A stretch of 64,000 nucleotides of DNA. It comes from JANSXG01 sp024743075. GTDB taxonomy: Bacteria > Planctomycetota > Phycisphaerae > Phycisphaerales > UBA1924. Below are positions 17,225 through 26,694 of the stretch, piece after piece (within the stretch, counting starts at the first letter, position 1; each line of letters begins with the position of its first letter). The DNA lies in contig CP159477.1 in NCBI GenBank assembly GCA_042140185.1, positions 868,001 to 932,000 of the forward strand, in the 5' to 3' direction. The position numbers and the translations under genes were made by a program. The notes beneath the pieces were generated by a model. The model had not been told where the DNA came from and made no database searches. It saw only the letters and a list, made by a program, of their open reading frames with translations.

Positions 17225-18229
17225 ATGCGTGTTCGCTGGCGTGGGCTCGAACTGCCCGCACAAGTAATCGAAGACACCCGCTTCTCTTCCGAGGACTACG
17301 GCCGCTTTATGGTCGAGCCTTTCGAGCGCGGCTTCGGCACCACCGTGGGCAACTCGCTCCGTCGCGTGCTGCTCTCGTCGCTGGAAGGCGCTGCCGTCTC
17401 GTCCGTCAAGATCCACGGCGCTGAGCACGAGTTCACCTCGCTCCCCGGCGTCATGGAAGATGTCACCGACATCATCCTGAACATCAAGAACCTGGTCGTG
17501 AAGCTCGATTCCGACGAGCCTAAGACCATGCGCCTGGCCGCGACCGGCCCCGGCGAAGTCACCGCCGACCTGATCGAGGCCGACACCGCGATCACCATCC
17601 TCAACAAGGACCTGGTGATCTGCACGCTGACCGACGAGGTCGACTTCGAGATGGATCTGACCGTCAGCAAAGGACGCGGATACGTCCCGGCCGCCGAGCA
17701 GTACAAAGACGCCGCGGAAGAGGTCGAGGTCGGGATCATCCCGGTCGACGCGATCTACAGCCCCGTGCAGCGCGTCCGTTACAAGGTCGAAGAGACCCGC
17801 GTTGGCCAGAAGACGGACTACGACAAGCTGACGCTGGAGATCTGGACCAACGGCACCACGACTCCCGAGCTCGCGCTCGTCGAGGCCGCCAAGATCCTGC
17901 GCAAGCACCTCAACCCGTTCGTCCAGTACTTCGACACCGGCGAGGAGCGTGTCTCGGAAGAGGCCGCCGCCGCCGCGTCCGTCGACGACGAGCTGGTCCG
18001 CAAGCTCAACATGCCGATCTCCGAACTGGACCTCTCGGTCCGGGCGAGCAACTGCCTGGAGTCGGCCCGCATCAACACGGTGGCGGAACTGGTCAGCAAG
18101 TCGGAATCCGACCTGCTCAAGGTCCGCTCGTTCGGCAAGACCTCGCTGCGTGAGGTCAAGCGCAAGCTCGCCGATCTCGATCTCTCTCTGGGCATGCCCT
18201 TGCCCGAAGGCGTCCACATCGCCGGCTGA
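17225..18229 (+). CDS. rpoA: RNA polymerase alpha subunit
   Basis: Alpha forms the dimer on which RNA polymerase assembles, and its C-terminal domain contacts UP elements and activators. The 334-residue product starts at an ATG preceded by GAGGAGTCGAAC. The N-terminal domain has RFMVEPFERGFGTTVGNSLR RVLLSSLEGAAV. A flexible linker lies near residues 235-255, and the C-terminal domain (about 260-334) has LDLSVRASNCLESARINTVA and VRSFGKTSLREVKRKL. Length is normal. It sits between rpsK and rplQ as in most bacteria. Confidence 0.97.
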   Translation: MRVRWRGLELPAQVIEDTRFSSEDYGRFMVEPFERGFGTTVGNSLRRVLLSSLEGAAVSSVKIHGAEHEFTSLPGVMEDVTDIILNIKNLVVKLDSDEPKTMRLAATGPGEVTADLIEADTAITILNKDLVICTLTDEVDFEMDLTVSKGRGYVPAAEQYKDAAEEVEVGIIPVDAIYSPVQRVRYKVEETRVGQKTDYDKLTLEIWTNGTTTPELALVEAAKILRKHLNPFVQYFDTGEERVSEEAAAAASVDDELVRKLNMPISELDLSVRASNCLESARINTVAELVSKSESDLLKVRSFGKTSLREVKRKLADLDLSLGMPLPEGVHIAG

Positions 18230-18382
18230 TCAGCCGGTTTCGAATCAACCGACCGGCGCGAGCCGGACGAGGAATTTCAGCACGAACCAGCCGGGAAGTC
18301 TGTTCGACTCCAACCGGCGAAGACAACTCCGGAGCACCCGGGCGAAAGCCGGCGGGACAACTCCGGGGCGGAGAATAGAGCC

Positions 18383-19084
18383 ATGCGTCACCGCAAAGGC
18401 GGACACAAACTCGGTCGCACCACTTCGCACCGCGCAGCCACGCTGCGGAACCTCGCTGTTGCGATGTTCGAGCACGGTCAGATCGTGACCACGCTGCCCA
18501 AGGCGAAGGCGGTCCAGCCGTACGTCGAGAAGATCGTGACCCTCGCCAAGCGGGGCGACCTGCACTCGCGTCGTCTGGTCATGAGCAAGCTCGGGCACGA
18601 CCGTCGCGCCTTCGCCTGGCTCTACCTCCCGGCGGACGCGACCGACGCCGAGCGTGAAACGCAACAGGCGATGGTCTCGCGTGCCGAAGAGTTCTTCGCG
18701 TCGATCCCCGATGAGGACTCGGTCGAACGCAACCGCTACGGCGAACTCCGCAAGTGCCCGCGCATCGTGAAGCACATCTTCGAGAACGTCGCGCCGCAGT
18801 TCGAAGACCGCTCCGGCGGCTACACCCGCATCGTTCGTATCGGCAAGCGCCGCATCGGCGACGCCGCGGAACTCTGCGTGCTGCAATTCGTCGGCGCTGA
18901 GGATGGCCCCGAGATCGGCGGCAACCCAAGCCGTCGCCGTCGCAAGGCCGACCGCCGCACCGCGTTCGCCGCTCAGGTTCGCAAGAGCTGGGGCGCCGAC
19001 GCCAAGCCGGCCGAAGAAGCCCCGGCGGCGACCGAAGCGGAACCGTCTTCTGATGACGCCGGTGAGGCCGAGTCGAAGGACTGA
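18383..19084 (+). CDS. rplQ: 50S ribosomal protein L17 with an acidic C-terminal extension
   Basis: L17 lies near the tunnel exit. The core (residues 1-~165) shows MRHRKGGHKLGRTTSHRAAT LRNLAVAMFEHGQIVTTLPK AKAVQPYVEKIVTLAKRGD and the ending YTRIVRIGKRRIGDAAELCV. It is followed by a basic stretch (SRRRRKADRRTAFAAQVRKS) and an acidic Ala/Glu tail to residue 233, compared with about 127 in E. coli. An intrinsic terminator 35 bases downstream closes the ribosomal cluster. Confidence 0.96.
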   Translation: MRHRKGGHKLGRTTSHRAATLRNLAVAMFEHGQIVTTLPKAKAVQPYVEKIVTLAKRGDLHSRRLVMSKLGHDRRAFAWLYLPADATDAERETQQAMVSRAEEFFASIPDEDSVERNRYGELRKCPRIVKHIFENVAPQFEDRSGGYTRIVRIGKRRIGDAAELCVLQFVGAEDGPEIGGNPSRRRRKADRRTAFAAQVRKSWGADAKPAEEAPAATEAEPSSDDAGEAESKD

Positions 19085-19119
19085 GTCCGCGTCGCAGTTG
19101 CGACCGATCGATTCTCGCA

Positions 19120-19145
19120 AGCCCGCTCCACGAGCGGGCTTTTTC
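19120..19145 (+). terminator. Intrinsic terminator closing the ribosomal cluster
   Basis: The perfect stem AGCCCGCTC (19120-19128) pairs with GAGCGGGCT (19132-19140) around a CAC loop, and the T run extends to 19144. It lies 35 bases after the rplQ stop and 40 bases before the pheS start. Confidence 0.85.
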
Positions 19146-19185
19146 ATGCCCGATGCCGCGCGCACGCCTTGGTAGACTCTCGCCC

Positions 19186-20243
19186 ATGCTCGAACAGATC
19201 CAGCAACTGGAAGACAGCGCACTCGCCGAACTCGCGCAGGTCAATGACGCCCCGGCTCTTGAAGCGTGGCGGGTGTCCTACCTCGGCTCCAAGGGCAAGC
19301 TCAAGGGCGCGATGGCCGGGCTTAAGGACGTCCCGAAAGCCGACAAACCCGCCGTCGGTCAGCGGATGAACAGCGCGAAGCAGTCCCTCGAGGCGGCCTT
19401 CGAAGAAGCAAAGTCGCGACTCGCCAGCGGTGGCGCTTCTCCCAAGGGCGGCGTCCAGATCGATGTCACCGAGCCCGCGCTGCCGATGCCGATGGGTAAG
19501 AGCCACATCATCACGCGCGTTCGCAACGAACTCTGTGATGTGTTCGGGCGGATGGGCTTCGATGTGGCGGCGGGGGACGAGGTCGAGGACGACGAGCACA
19601 ACTTCGTCAAGCTCAACATCCCGAACAACCACCCGCGCGCGAGCCGATCGACAACTTCTACGTCCACGAACCCGGCGTGGACAGTGTTGATGCGCACTTC
19701 GAGGCCGGCGGGCGCCCGCGGATGCTCCGCTCGCAGACCTCGACGGTGCAGATCCGCGTGATGGAAGACGCCGTCGCGAAGGGGTGGGGGCCGCCGCTGA
19801 AGATCGTCGCGCCCGGACGGGTCTACCGCCCGGATACCGTCGACGCGACGCACTCTTTCATGTTCCACCAGATCGAAGGGCTGTACATCGATCGCAAGGT
19901 GACGATGCGCGACCTGAAGACCACGCTCTTCCAGTTCGCCAAGATGTACTTCGGGCCGGACGCCGAGATCCGACTCCGCCCGAGCTTCTTCCCGTTCACC
20001 GAGCCGAGCGCCGAGTTCGATATGAAAATCCGCCTCAACCCGGCGAAGCCGGCGAGTTGGGTCGAACTCGGCGGCTGCGGCATGGTGGACCCGGCGGTCT
20101 TCGAATCGGTCGGCATCGATCCGGAAGAGTGGACCGGCTTCGCATTCGGGTTCGGCATCGAGCGGATCGCGATGGGGCGCTACGGCATCCCCGACATCCG
20201 CCTGCTCTACGAGGGCGACATCCGCTTCCTGAGTCAGATCTGA
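19186..20243 (+). CDS. pheS: Phenylalanyl-tRNA synthetase alpha subunit (frame broken near 19632-19641)
   Basis: PheS charges tRNA-Phe as an alpha2-beta2 enzyme with PheT. The N-terminal coiled coil (MLEQIQQLEDSALAELAQVN, YLGSKGKLKGAMAGLKDVPK) and HIITRVRNELCDVFGRMGF ...EDDEHNFVKLNIPNNHP lie in one frame. The catalytic core (REPIDNFYVHEPG, MLRSQTSTVQIRVME, THSFMFHQIEGLYIDR, GFAFGFGIERIAMGRYGIPD) lies in the next. One missing G in CCCGCGCGCGAG joins them into about 352 residues, the usual length. pheT is not adjacent. A TAGACT box 7 bases before the ATG and no Shine-Dalgarno suggest a leaderless transcript. It converges with the ABC-2 permease gene 9 bases away. Confidence 0.94.
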
Positions 20244-20252
20244 CCGGGCCGC

Positions 20253-21629
20253 TCAGCCGACGTCGCGCGTCTGGAACAGCATCACCGCAAGGCTGAGCAG
20301 GCCCGTGATCTGCAGCGCCGTATAGAGCACGACTAGCCCGATGTAGCGGGCCGGGATGCTGTGGCCCTGCGTGATCGCGTCTACGAGCCAATAGGACTGC
20401 AGATTCGGGACGATGCTCCACGCCGCCAGTGCCGGCACCGAGTGTCCGGTGGGCTGTGCGAAGAGAAAGTCACCCTCGCGTGGCATACGGGCGACATCGA
20501 GACCGCCGGCGTTGATGAGCACCATCTCGCGCTCTTCGGCCTCGTAACTCAGCACGGCGAGGGATCGCCCGTACCGGTCCGCATCGACCACATCATTCGG
20601 GCGGGTGACGTCGCCCGTGAACGGCTGATGATCGGGGACGGCGAGGGCTACGCCGCTGGGCGCCGGGCCGAAATAGACCGGCTGACCCACGTTGACGTCA
20701 ATCGTTGGTATCGCGGTGAGTGTCAACGCCACCGTGTCGCCGGGCTCGGTGATCGTGTCGTCTTCGAACTCTGTCGTGACGGTATCAACGGTCGCGAAGT
20801 GTTCGTTGACGAAAGCGAAGCGTCCGAGGAAGTAATTGGACATGAGCCCGCCGACGAAGACCCCTGCGCACACCACGATCGTCATGACCTGTCCAAGACG
20901 CGTGGACACACAGACCGCGAGCGCGGTCAGCACGAGCATCGCAAGGAGCACACAGCCCGAGGCGAGCAGCACCTGAGGTTGAACGACCTCGGTGATGTAG
21001 TCCGGCGACGAGAAGTCACGGAGCGTGAAGTTCCGCTCGATCAGGAGGGTGACGCCCCAGGCACCGATCGACAGCGGGGCCAGCAGGCGGGTCGTGGTGG
21101 CGGAAAATACCCAGCCATAGAAGAAGTTGCCCCAGATGCCCGCACCGATCGAGATCAGCAGCGCCCCGCCGCCGGTGACCAGCACCGACCAGTTCAGGTT
21201 GTCCCGGGCGGTGGACATCACTTCATGGCGCATCGCCAGCAGGAAGAAGGCCATGAGCGTGACGAAGGCCATCGCCATCGCGGCCGAGACGCCGAGGAAT
21301 TTTCCGAAGATGAAGACCGGGCGACCGATCGGCTTGGAGATGACGGTCAGGGCGGTCTTGTTCTCGATTTCCTTGGAGAGGACGTTGGTGGCGATGAACG
21401 CCGCGAGGAGCGTACAGACGACCAGAACGGTCGCGAGGCCCATGTCGAGCAGGAGCTTGTTGTCCTTCTGGACCTGCAGCCCCTCCTCCGTGTAATCCAT
21501 GGAATAGGCGGAGAGCAGGACGTTGAAGACCTGCAGGAGCGATCCGGCCAGGATCAGCACGAAATAGATCGGTTGGCGGATCGCCTCGACGAACGTGTTG
21601 CGGGCGATCGACAGCGTTTGTCCGAACAT
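20253..21629 (-). CDS. ABC-2 type transporter permease with a large extracytoplasmic domain
   Basis: The 458-residue product opens MFGQTLSIARNTFVEAIRQP, the N-terminus typical of ABC-2 permeases of the NosY/YhaP sort. It has about six membrane segments: residues ~22-40, 65-87, 108-135, 150-172, 210-245 and 425-447. SKEIENKTALTVISKPIGRP matches the cytoplasmic loop of this family. Between ~270 and 400 a hydrophilic segment probably lies outside the membrane. No ATPase is next to it on its own strand. It is divergent from a plus-strand cluster with its own ABC ATPase and related permease (26695-29952), so it may pair with that ATPase as a second permease. The substrate is unknown. Confidence 0.75.
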   Translation of the reverse strand: MFGQTLSIARNTFVEAIRQPIYFVLILAGSLLQVFNVLLSAYSMDYTEEGLQVQKDNKLLLDMGLATVLVVCTLLAAFIATNVLSKEIENKTALTVISKPIGRPVFIFGKFLGVSAAMAMAFVTLMAFFLLAMRHEVMSTARDNLNWSVLVTGGGALLISIGAGIWGNFFYGWVFSATTTRLLAPLSIGAWGVTLLIERNFTLRDFSSPDYITEVVQPQVLLASGCVLLAMLVLTALAVCVSTRLGQVMTIVVCAGVFVGGLMSNYFLGRFAFVNEHFATVDTVTTEFEDDTITEPGDTVALTLTAIPTIDVNVGQPVYFGPAPSGVALAVPDHQPFTGDVTRPNDVVDADRYGRSLAVLSYEAEEREMVLINAGGLDVARMPREGDFLFAQPTGHSVPALAAWSIVPNLQSYWLVDAITQGHSIPARYIGLVVLYTALQITGLLSLAVMLFQTRDVG

Positions 21630-22076
21630 TCGTTCTCCCGGGGGGCTCGCTGGTGGGGCCAGAGTGGCCTACAGGATACGCCTCAGCGGGCGTTGTCGCA
21701 GGACACAGGATACGTCCGCCACGCCGCTGCGGTTCGCCCCGCATCCTGTCGCTCGGCGCGGGAAGTCCCGAGGTCTGCGATCCGGCAACTTCTGCGCATG
21801 CCGGAAGTTGCGGACTTTTATCGAACCGAAGCCACTGGTTTTCGTACTGTGCGGTGCGTCGATTCCTATTCGGGCCTCGGGCCTCGTGTTCGGTGGACAG
21901 AAGGGGGCGGTGGGGCGAGAATACGCTCCCCCGTCCCGGAAGACCCCAAACACCGGTTTCTGGGCGGTGCTCCCGGCTCTCGCGGGGGTGCTCCGAGCGT
22001 CTGAGTCTGCATTTGGCGGCGTCCGCCGCGGTTGTCCGGCCGATGTGAAGCGGCCCAAAGAGGATCTCTCCACCCG
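21630..22076. other. Divergent intergenic region with short repeats
   Basis: These 447 bases lie between the ABC-2 permease (minus) and the SPFH cluster (plus) and hold no convincing gene. A direct repeat ACAGGATACG occurs near 21672 and 21709. An inverted repeat GCAACTTC...GAAGTTGC lies around 21785-21812. The region should carry both promoters and possibly an operator, but no strong -35/-10 pair was found by eye. Confidence 0.4.
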
Positions 22077-24148
22077 ATGCCGAAAAACGCTGACCACCTC
22101 TCGTACCAGCGCGCATCAACGATCAGTGCCTTCGGTCTCGCGATGCAACTCGCGTTGGCCGTCGCCATGCTCGTGTACGGCGTGCTCGGCGGAGACTACG
22201 CCGCGACATACGGGTCGATCCCGATGTTCTTCGGCGTGCCGATCTGGATCGCTCTGCTGCTGGTGTTCCACCAGCACAAACTGGAGCGGCTCGAAGCTAT
22301 CGAGACCGAGGCCTTCCGCGCCTCGGATGCGTCGCAGGCGTCGGTCTTCGACGAGGTCGGTGCGGACCAGGTGGTCCAGGCCTCGCGTCTGGCGTGGATG
22401 CACCGCCTGCTCCTGCCGGTGTTCAGCGTGGTCATCGGCATCGTTGCGGTGGTGCTCGGGCTCATCCTGTTGTTCCGGACGGGGCCGGTTGAACTCGCCG
22501 CGGACCTGAACTCGGGTTGGGGCATCGCGATCGGCGTGGCGTGTGCGTTCCTCGGCTTCGTGTTCGCCCGCTTCGTGGCAGGCATGGCTCGCCAGCCCAT
22601 CTGGAGTCTCCTGAACGGTGGAGCCGGTATCGCGATGGCGGGTGCTCTGATCGGCCTGCTGCTCGCCATCGGCCATTTCCTAGACATGGCCCTCGACGAA
22701 CGAGGCCTGCTCGAGACTCTGCCGACGGTGTTCCGCATCTTCCTGCTGGTCTACGGCATCGAGGTGCTCGCGAACACCGTCCTGAACTTCTACAAGCCTC
22801 GCGCGCGGGCGAGTACCTGCGTCCGGGCTTCGACTCTCGCCTCCTCGCGCTCGCCGCCGCTCCCGACCGCATCACCGAGTCCATCAGCGGAGCGATCAAC
22901 TACCAGTTCGGCTTCTCCGTCACCGACGGCTGGTTCTTCAAACTGCTCAAGCGGTTCGCGGTGCCGGCACTCGTCGTCGGTGTGCTGCTCGTGTGGGGCA
23001 TGACCTGCTTCGTGGTCATCAAGCCCGACGAGACCGGCCTGAAGATCACACACGGCCAGATTCAGACCTACGAGCGAACGCTGCCCGACGGCACAACCGT
23101 TGAAACCGCGGATCTGGACCCCGGCCTTGTGGTCAAACTGCCGTGGCCGTTCAGTCGGGTGGTCACGTTCTCGTCGACCGCCGTCAACGAGATCGTCATC
23201 GGCACGCGCAAGTCGCACGGCGGGGACGGCGGCCCGCTGCTCTGGAAGAACCCAAATCAGCCCGGTGAGCAGTTCATGCTGGTCCAGCCGAGCCGGTCGA
23301 TCGCCAGCAACTCGCGCTTCCGCGACCTGTCGATCCTCTCGCTCGAGATGTCCGTGCAGTACGTCGTGGACGACCTGCGCTCGTACTACGAGCTCGCGCA
23401 GGACGGACCGCGCCGCGATCGTGAGGCGATACGCCGGGACGTGCTGACGACGATGGCCTCCGCCGCGGCGACGCAGTACATCTCAACTTTCGCCGAGGAT
23501 CAGGTGCTCGGTGCCGAGCGGGCGTCGATCGCCGACGGGCTCCGCGATGTGATCCAGACCGTCTTCGACCGGCACGACACCGGGGTCCGTGTGATGTTCG
23601 CGGGCATCGCGGGCGTGCATCCTTCCAGCGACGTCGCCACGCCCTTCGAAGACGTGGTGGCCGCCGACCAGGATCGTCTCCGCGATATCGAACTCGCCGA
23701 AGCCGAACGCATCGCGACACTCGCTCGCGCCGTCGGAGACATCGAATTGGCCGACCGCGTCATCACCGAACTCGACGAACTCGACCGGATGTCCCGATCG
23801 GGCGCCGACTCCGAGACGATCGCCGAGCAGGAAGCGCTGATCATGGCGATGATTCAGGAAGCCGGCGGCGAGGCGGCGACCCGGTTGTCCCAGGCCCGCT
23901 CGAACCGCTGGTCGCGCCACATGGGCGAGCGCGCTCGGGCGATCCGGCGTGAGGGGGAACTCGCGGCGTACCGCGCAGCCCCCGCGGCGTTCCTCGCCGA
24001 CCGTCTTCTCGCGGCGTGGGTCACGGCGACCAAAGACGCCCGCGTGTTCGTCGTTCCCGAGTCGCTCGATGTCCGCATCGACCAGACCGAAATCAACCAG
24101 TCGCTCGACTTCCGTTCTTCCGATGACTCCGAGGGAGCCAGCCAGTGA
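22077..24148 (+). CDS. Polytopic membrane protein with SPFH (HflK-like) domain (frame broken near 22797-22806)
   Basis: The N-terminal ~240 residues contain about six membrane helices (near 17-37, 48-65, 110-135, 145-170, 183-205, 217-238) with a charged cytoplasmic stretch between the second and third. One missing C in CCTCGCGCGCGGGC shifts the frame. The protein continues RRAGEYLRPGFDSRLLALAA, then a seventh helix (about 292-311) and an SPFH/prohibitin-like domain (CFVVIKPDETGLKITHGQIQ, ADLDPGLVVKLPWPFSRVV, LEMSVQYVVDDLRSYYELA) and a helical tail, about 690 residues in all. HflK and HflC normally have a single N-terminal helix, so the polytopic front is unusual. Its stop overlaps the next SPFH gene. 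The substrate or partner is unknown. Confidence 0.8.
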
Positions 24149-25119
24149 ACAAGTGGGTCTACGTCATTATCGCCGGCGTGCTTGTCGTTCTCTTCGCCGC
24201 CAAATCATCCACCTACCAGCTCAGCTTCACGGAGCGGGCGGTGGTCGCGAACTTCGGCAAGGTTTCCGACAGCGGCGTCATCGAAGAGCCGGGCCTGAAG
24301 TTCAAAGCACCGGCTCCGTTCTCGTCGGTCACCATCTACGACACGCGCGTCCGCCAGTTGAACGCCGTCGCCGAGCAGTTTCAGCTCGCCGACAACCGCC
24401 AGATCATCGCGGATGTGAACGTGACCTGGCGCGTCGCCGATCCGCGGACCTTCTACCGCCGGTTCAACGCGGGTGTCGCCGGGCGTGATCCCGAGCAGCA
24501 GTACGAGCGGGCCGGCGAGATGCTTGAGGGCAAGCTCCGCAGTTCGCTCTCGGCCGTCAGCGACTACTCGCTCGTTGATCTGTTTAACCCGGAGCAGTCG
24601 AAGCTCCCGGAACTCGAACAACGCATCCTCGATGGCATCAACACATCGAGCGGGGATGACCCTCTCACCGCTTACGGCGTCGAGGTGGGCAGCGTCTACA
24701 TCACGCAGGTCACGCTGCCCGAAGAGGTGACACGCAACGTCATTCAGCGCATGGAAGCCGAGCGGACCCGCATCGCGGCGGACGCCCGATCCGAGGGGCG
24801 TGCCAGCGCGGAGCAGATCCGCAAGGACGCGCAGGCCGCGGCGGATCGCATCCTGACCTTCGCGAACCTCCGGGCTTCGGAGATCCGGACGCAGGGCGAC
24901 AAGGAAGCCACAGAGTTCCTCGCCATCCAGGCTGAGGACCCGGTGCTCGCCGAGTTCCTGAAGCGTGTGGACTTCATCGCCAACGGCCTCTCGACCAACA
25001 TCACCTGGATCGCCGACCAGGGCCTGATGGGCTGGGACATGTTCAACAGCGAGTATCTGCGCGAGGTCGTGAACCACGGGGAAGCGAACAAGAGCGGCTC
25101 CGGCGAGGGCGCGAACTGA
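24145..25119 (+). CDS. SPFH domain protein, HflC-like
   Basis: HflC and HflK form large cage-like membrane assemblies that, in E. coli, surround the FtsH protease. The 324-residue product starts at a GTG overlapping the previous stop (GTGA). It has one membrane helix (residues 4-20), then the SPFH domain: TERAVVANFGKVSDSGVIEE PGLKFKAPAPFSSVTIYDTR, IIADVNVTWRVADPRTFYRR. A helical stretch rich in Ala/Glu/Arg follows (RMEAERTRIAADARSEGRAS AEQI), as in HflC, and then the conserved FLAIQAEDPVLAEFLKRVDF. Its end overlaps the next gene (TGATG). No ftsH is seen in the window. Confidence 0.85.
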   Translation: MNKWVYVIIAGVLVVLFAAKSSTYQLSFTERAVVANFGKVSDSGVIEEPGLKFKAPAPFSSVTIYDTRVRQLNAVAEQFQLADNRQIIADVNVTWRVADPRTFYRRFNAGVAGRDPEQQYERAGEMLEGKLRSSLSAVSDYSLVDLFNPEQSKLPELEQRILDGINTSSGDDPLTAYGVEVGSVYITQVTLPEEVTRNVIQRMEAERTRIAADARSEGRASAEQIRKDAQAAADRILTFANLRASEIRTQGDKEATEFLAIQAEDPVLAEFLKRVDFIANGLSTNITWIADQGLMGWDMFNSEYLREVVNHGEANKSGSGEGAN

Positions 25120-26654
25120 TGAACGATCAGAACACGCCCAACCCACCCGGCGATCTGCCAGACGACGGCGAACTGAACCTCGGCGACGCCTCCTCGGTTG
25201 AGGAGATGCAGGTTGAGGAACGGCGCGGAGCGTCGCTCACGCTCACCGAAGAAAGCGATGCCCGCACCGAGCGGTCGGCGTCGATGGCGATGGCCAACCG
25301 CTCGCTCGCCGACGCGCTGCAGGCGACCTATCGGGTCCTGCAGATCGTCATGTTCGTGCTCGTTGGCCTGTTCGTGCTGAACGGTTTTCAGTCCGTCGGC
25401 GAGTCGGAGAGCGGTGTCGAAACGCGGTTCGGCCGGATCGTTGCGACGGACCTTGAGCCCGGCTTCCATTTCGCGCTCCCGCGTCCGTTCGGCTCGATCC
25501 AGAAGGTTGATGTGAGCACGGTTCGGGTGACAGTCCGTGACTGGTTCTTCCCGAGGCTGACCGCCGCCCAGCAGGCACAGGACTTCACCCAGATCGGGCG
25601 AGGGCGTGGCGTGCTGACGCCCGGAGTGGACGGTTCGCTGATCACAGCCGATCGCAGCCTCGCCCACGCACGGTTCGAGGTGAATTACTCACGCAGCGAG
25701 CCGAGCACCTTCCTGGCAAACGTCCACCCCGACGACGAGGCCGCCATCGTACAGAGCGCGATCCACTCCGCGATCGTGCAGACGGTGGCCGAGGTCTCGA
25801 TCGACGATCTTCTTCGACGCGGCGCTTCGGCCAATGATGAGAGCAGTTCCGCATCCGCTCGCACGAGCCTGATCGAAGAGCGGATCCGGCGCATCGCGCA
25901 GAACAACCTCGATCGCATCGGCGGCGAGGACGCGGACGGCATCCCGGTCGGGGCCGGCATCGATATCAGTTCGGTGCAGCTCACCCAGGCGTACCCGCCG
26001 CTCCCGGTCGTGCAGCAGTTCAACGAGGTCAACAACGCGGTCTCGCAGGCCGAATCAGAGAGCCAGAACGCCCGCCGTGACCGGACGGACATCCTCTCGC
26101 AGGCGGCTGGGCCAGCCGCGGAGACGCTCCTGCAACTCATCGACAATTACGAGGCGTATATTGCTCTCGGTCGCGAGGCAGAGGCCGAGCAGACGCTGCA
26201 GACGATCTTCGCGGTCATCGACGGCGAGTACCGCACCGAACCGCTTCGGATCGAAGACCCGCTGACCGGTGAGCCGATCACCGTCGCGGGAACCGACGAG
26301 CCGAGGAACTTCGGCAACGTGACGGTTCAGGGGCAGGTCGCCACACAGATCCGCGATGCCGAATCGTATCGCGTCGAAGTGGTCAACAGGGCGAAGCAGG
26401 AGCAGAACCGCTTCGCGATCGCCCTTGAGCAGTACCGGGCGAACCCGGCGTTGTTCGTGACCGACCGCTGGGGCAACGCCATGGCGCAGCTGAACAGCAG
26501 GTCTTTCGTCGAGCGATTCATGCTGCCCTCGGGATCCAGTTCCGTGCAATTGCTGCTCAACGACGACCCGGCGATCGCGAGGCGTGCCGAGCGCGCACGC
26601 AACCAGCGTGACGCCGAGGCCGCGCGTGAGCGAGCCGAAAGTCGCTTCCAGTAA
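25119..26654 (+). CDS. SPFH domain protein, HflK-like
   Basis: The 511-residue product begins with an acidic, probably cytoplasmic tail of about 65 residues, one membrane helix near residues 72-90 (VLQIVMFVLVGLFVLNGFQS), and an SPFH domain (ESGVETRFGRIVATDLEPGF HFALPRPFGSIQKVDVS). The stretch SSVQLTQAYPPLPVVQQFNE VNNAVSQAESESQNARRDR matches the HflK region after the SPFH fold. A long helical end with many Ala, Glu and Arg follows. It is longer than E. coli HflK (419) because of an insertion of ~60 residues (DIL...DNYEAYIALGREAE...). The ATG overlaps the stop of the HflC-like gene. Confidence 0.83.
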   Translation: MNDQNTPNPPGDLPDDGELNLGDASSVEEMQVEERRGASLTLTEESDARTERSASMAMANRSLADALQATYRVLQIVMFVLVGLFVLNGFQSVGESESGVETRFGRIVATDLEPGFHFALPRPFGSIQKVDVSTVRVTVRDWFFPRLTAAQQAQDFTQIGRGRGVLTPGVDGSLITADRSLAHARFEVNYSRSEPSTFLANVHPDDEAAIVQSAIHSAIVQTVAEVSIDDLLRRGASANDESSSASARTSLIEERIRRIAQNNLDRIGGEDADGIPVGAGIDISSVQLTQAYPPLPVVQQFNEVNNAVSQAESESQNARRDRTDILSQAAGPAAETLLQLIDNYEAYIALGREAEAEQTLQTIFAVIDGEYRTEPLRIEDPLTGEPITVAGTDEPRNFGNVTVQGQVATQIRDAESYRVEVVNRAKQEQNRFAIALEQYRANPALFVTDRWGNAMAQLNSRSFVERFMLPSGSSSVQLLLNDDPAIARRAERARNQRDAEAARERAESRFQ

Positions 26655-26694
26655 GTCTCCGCCGGGAGCGTCCGGCACACCCTACGGAAACCGC

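Noticed and set aside
20361..22004. Long open frame antisense to the ABC-2 permease
   Set aside because: The charged, repetitive product lacks motifs and is a GC-driven shadow of the permease.
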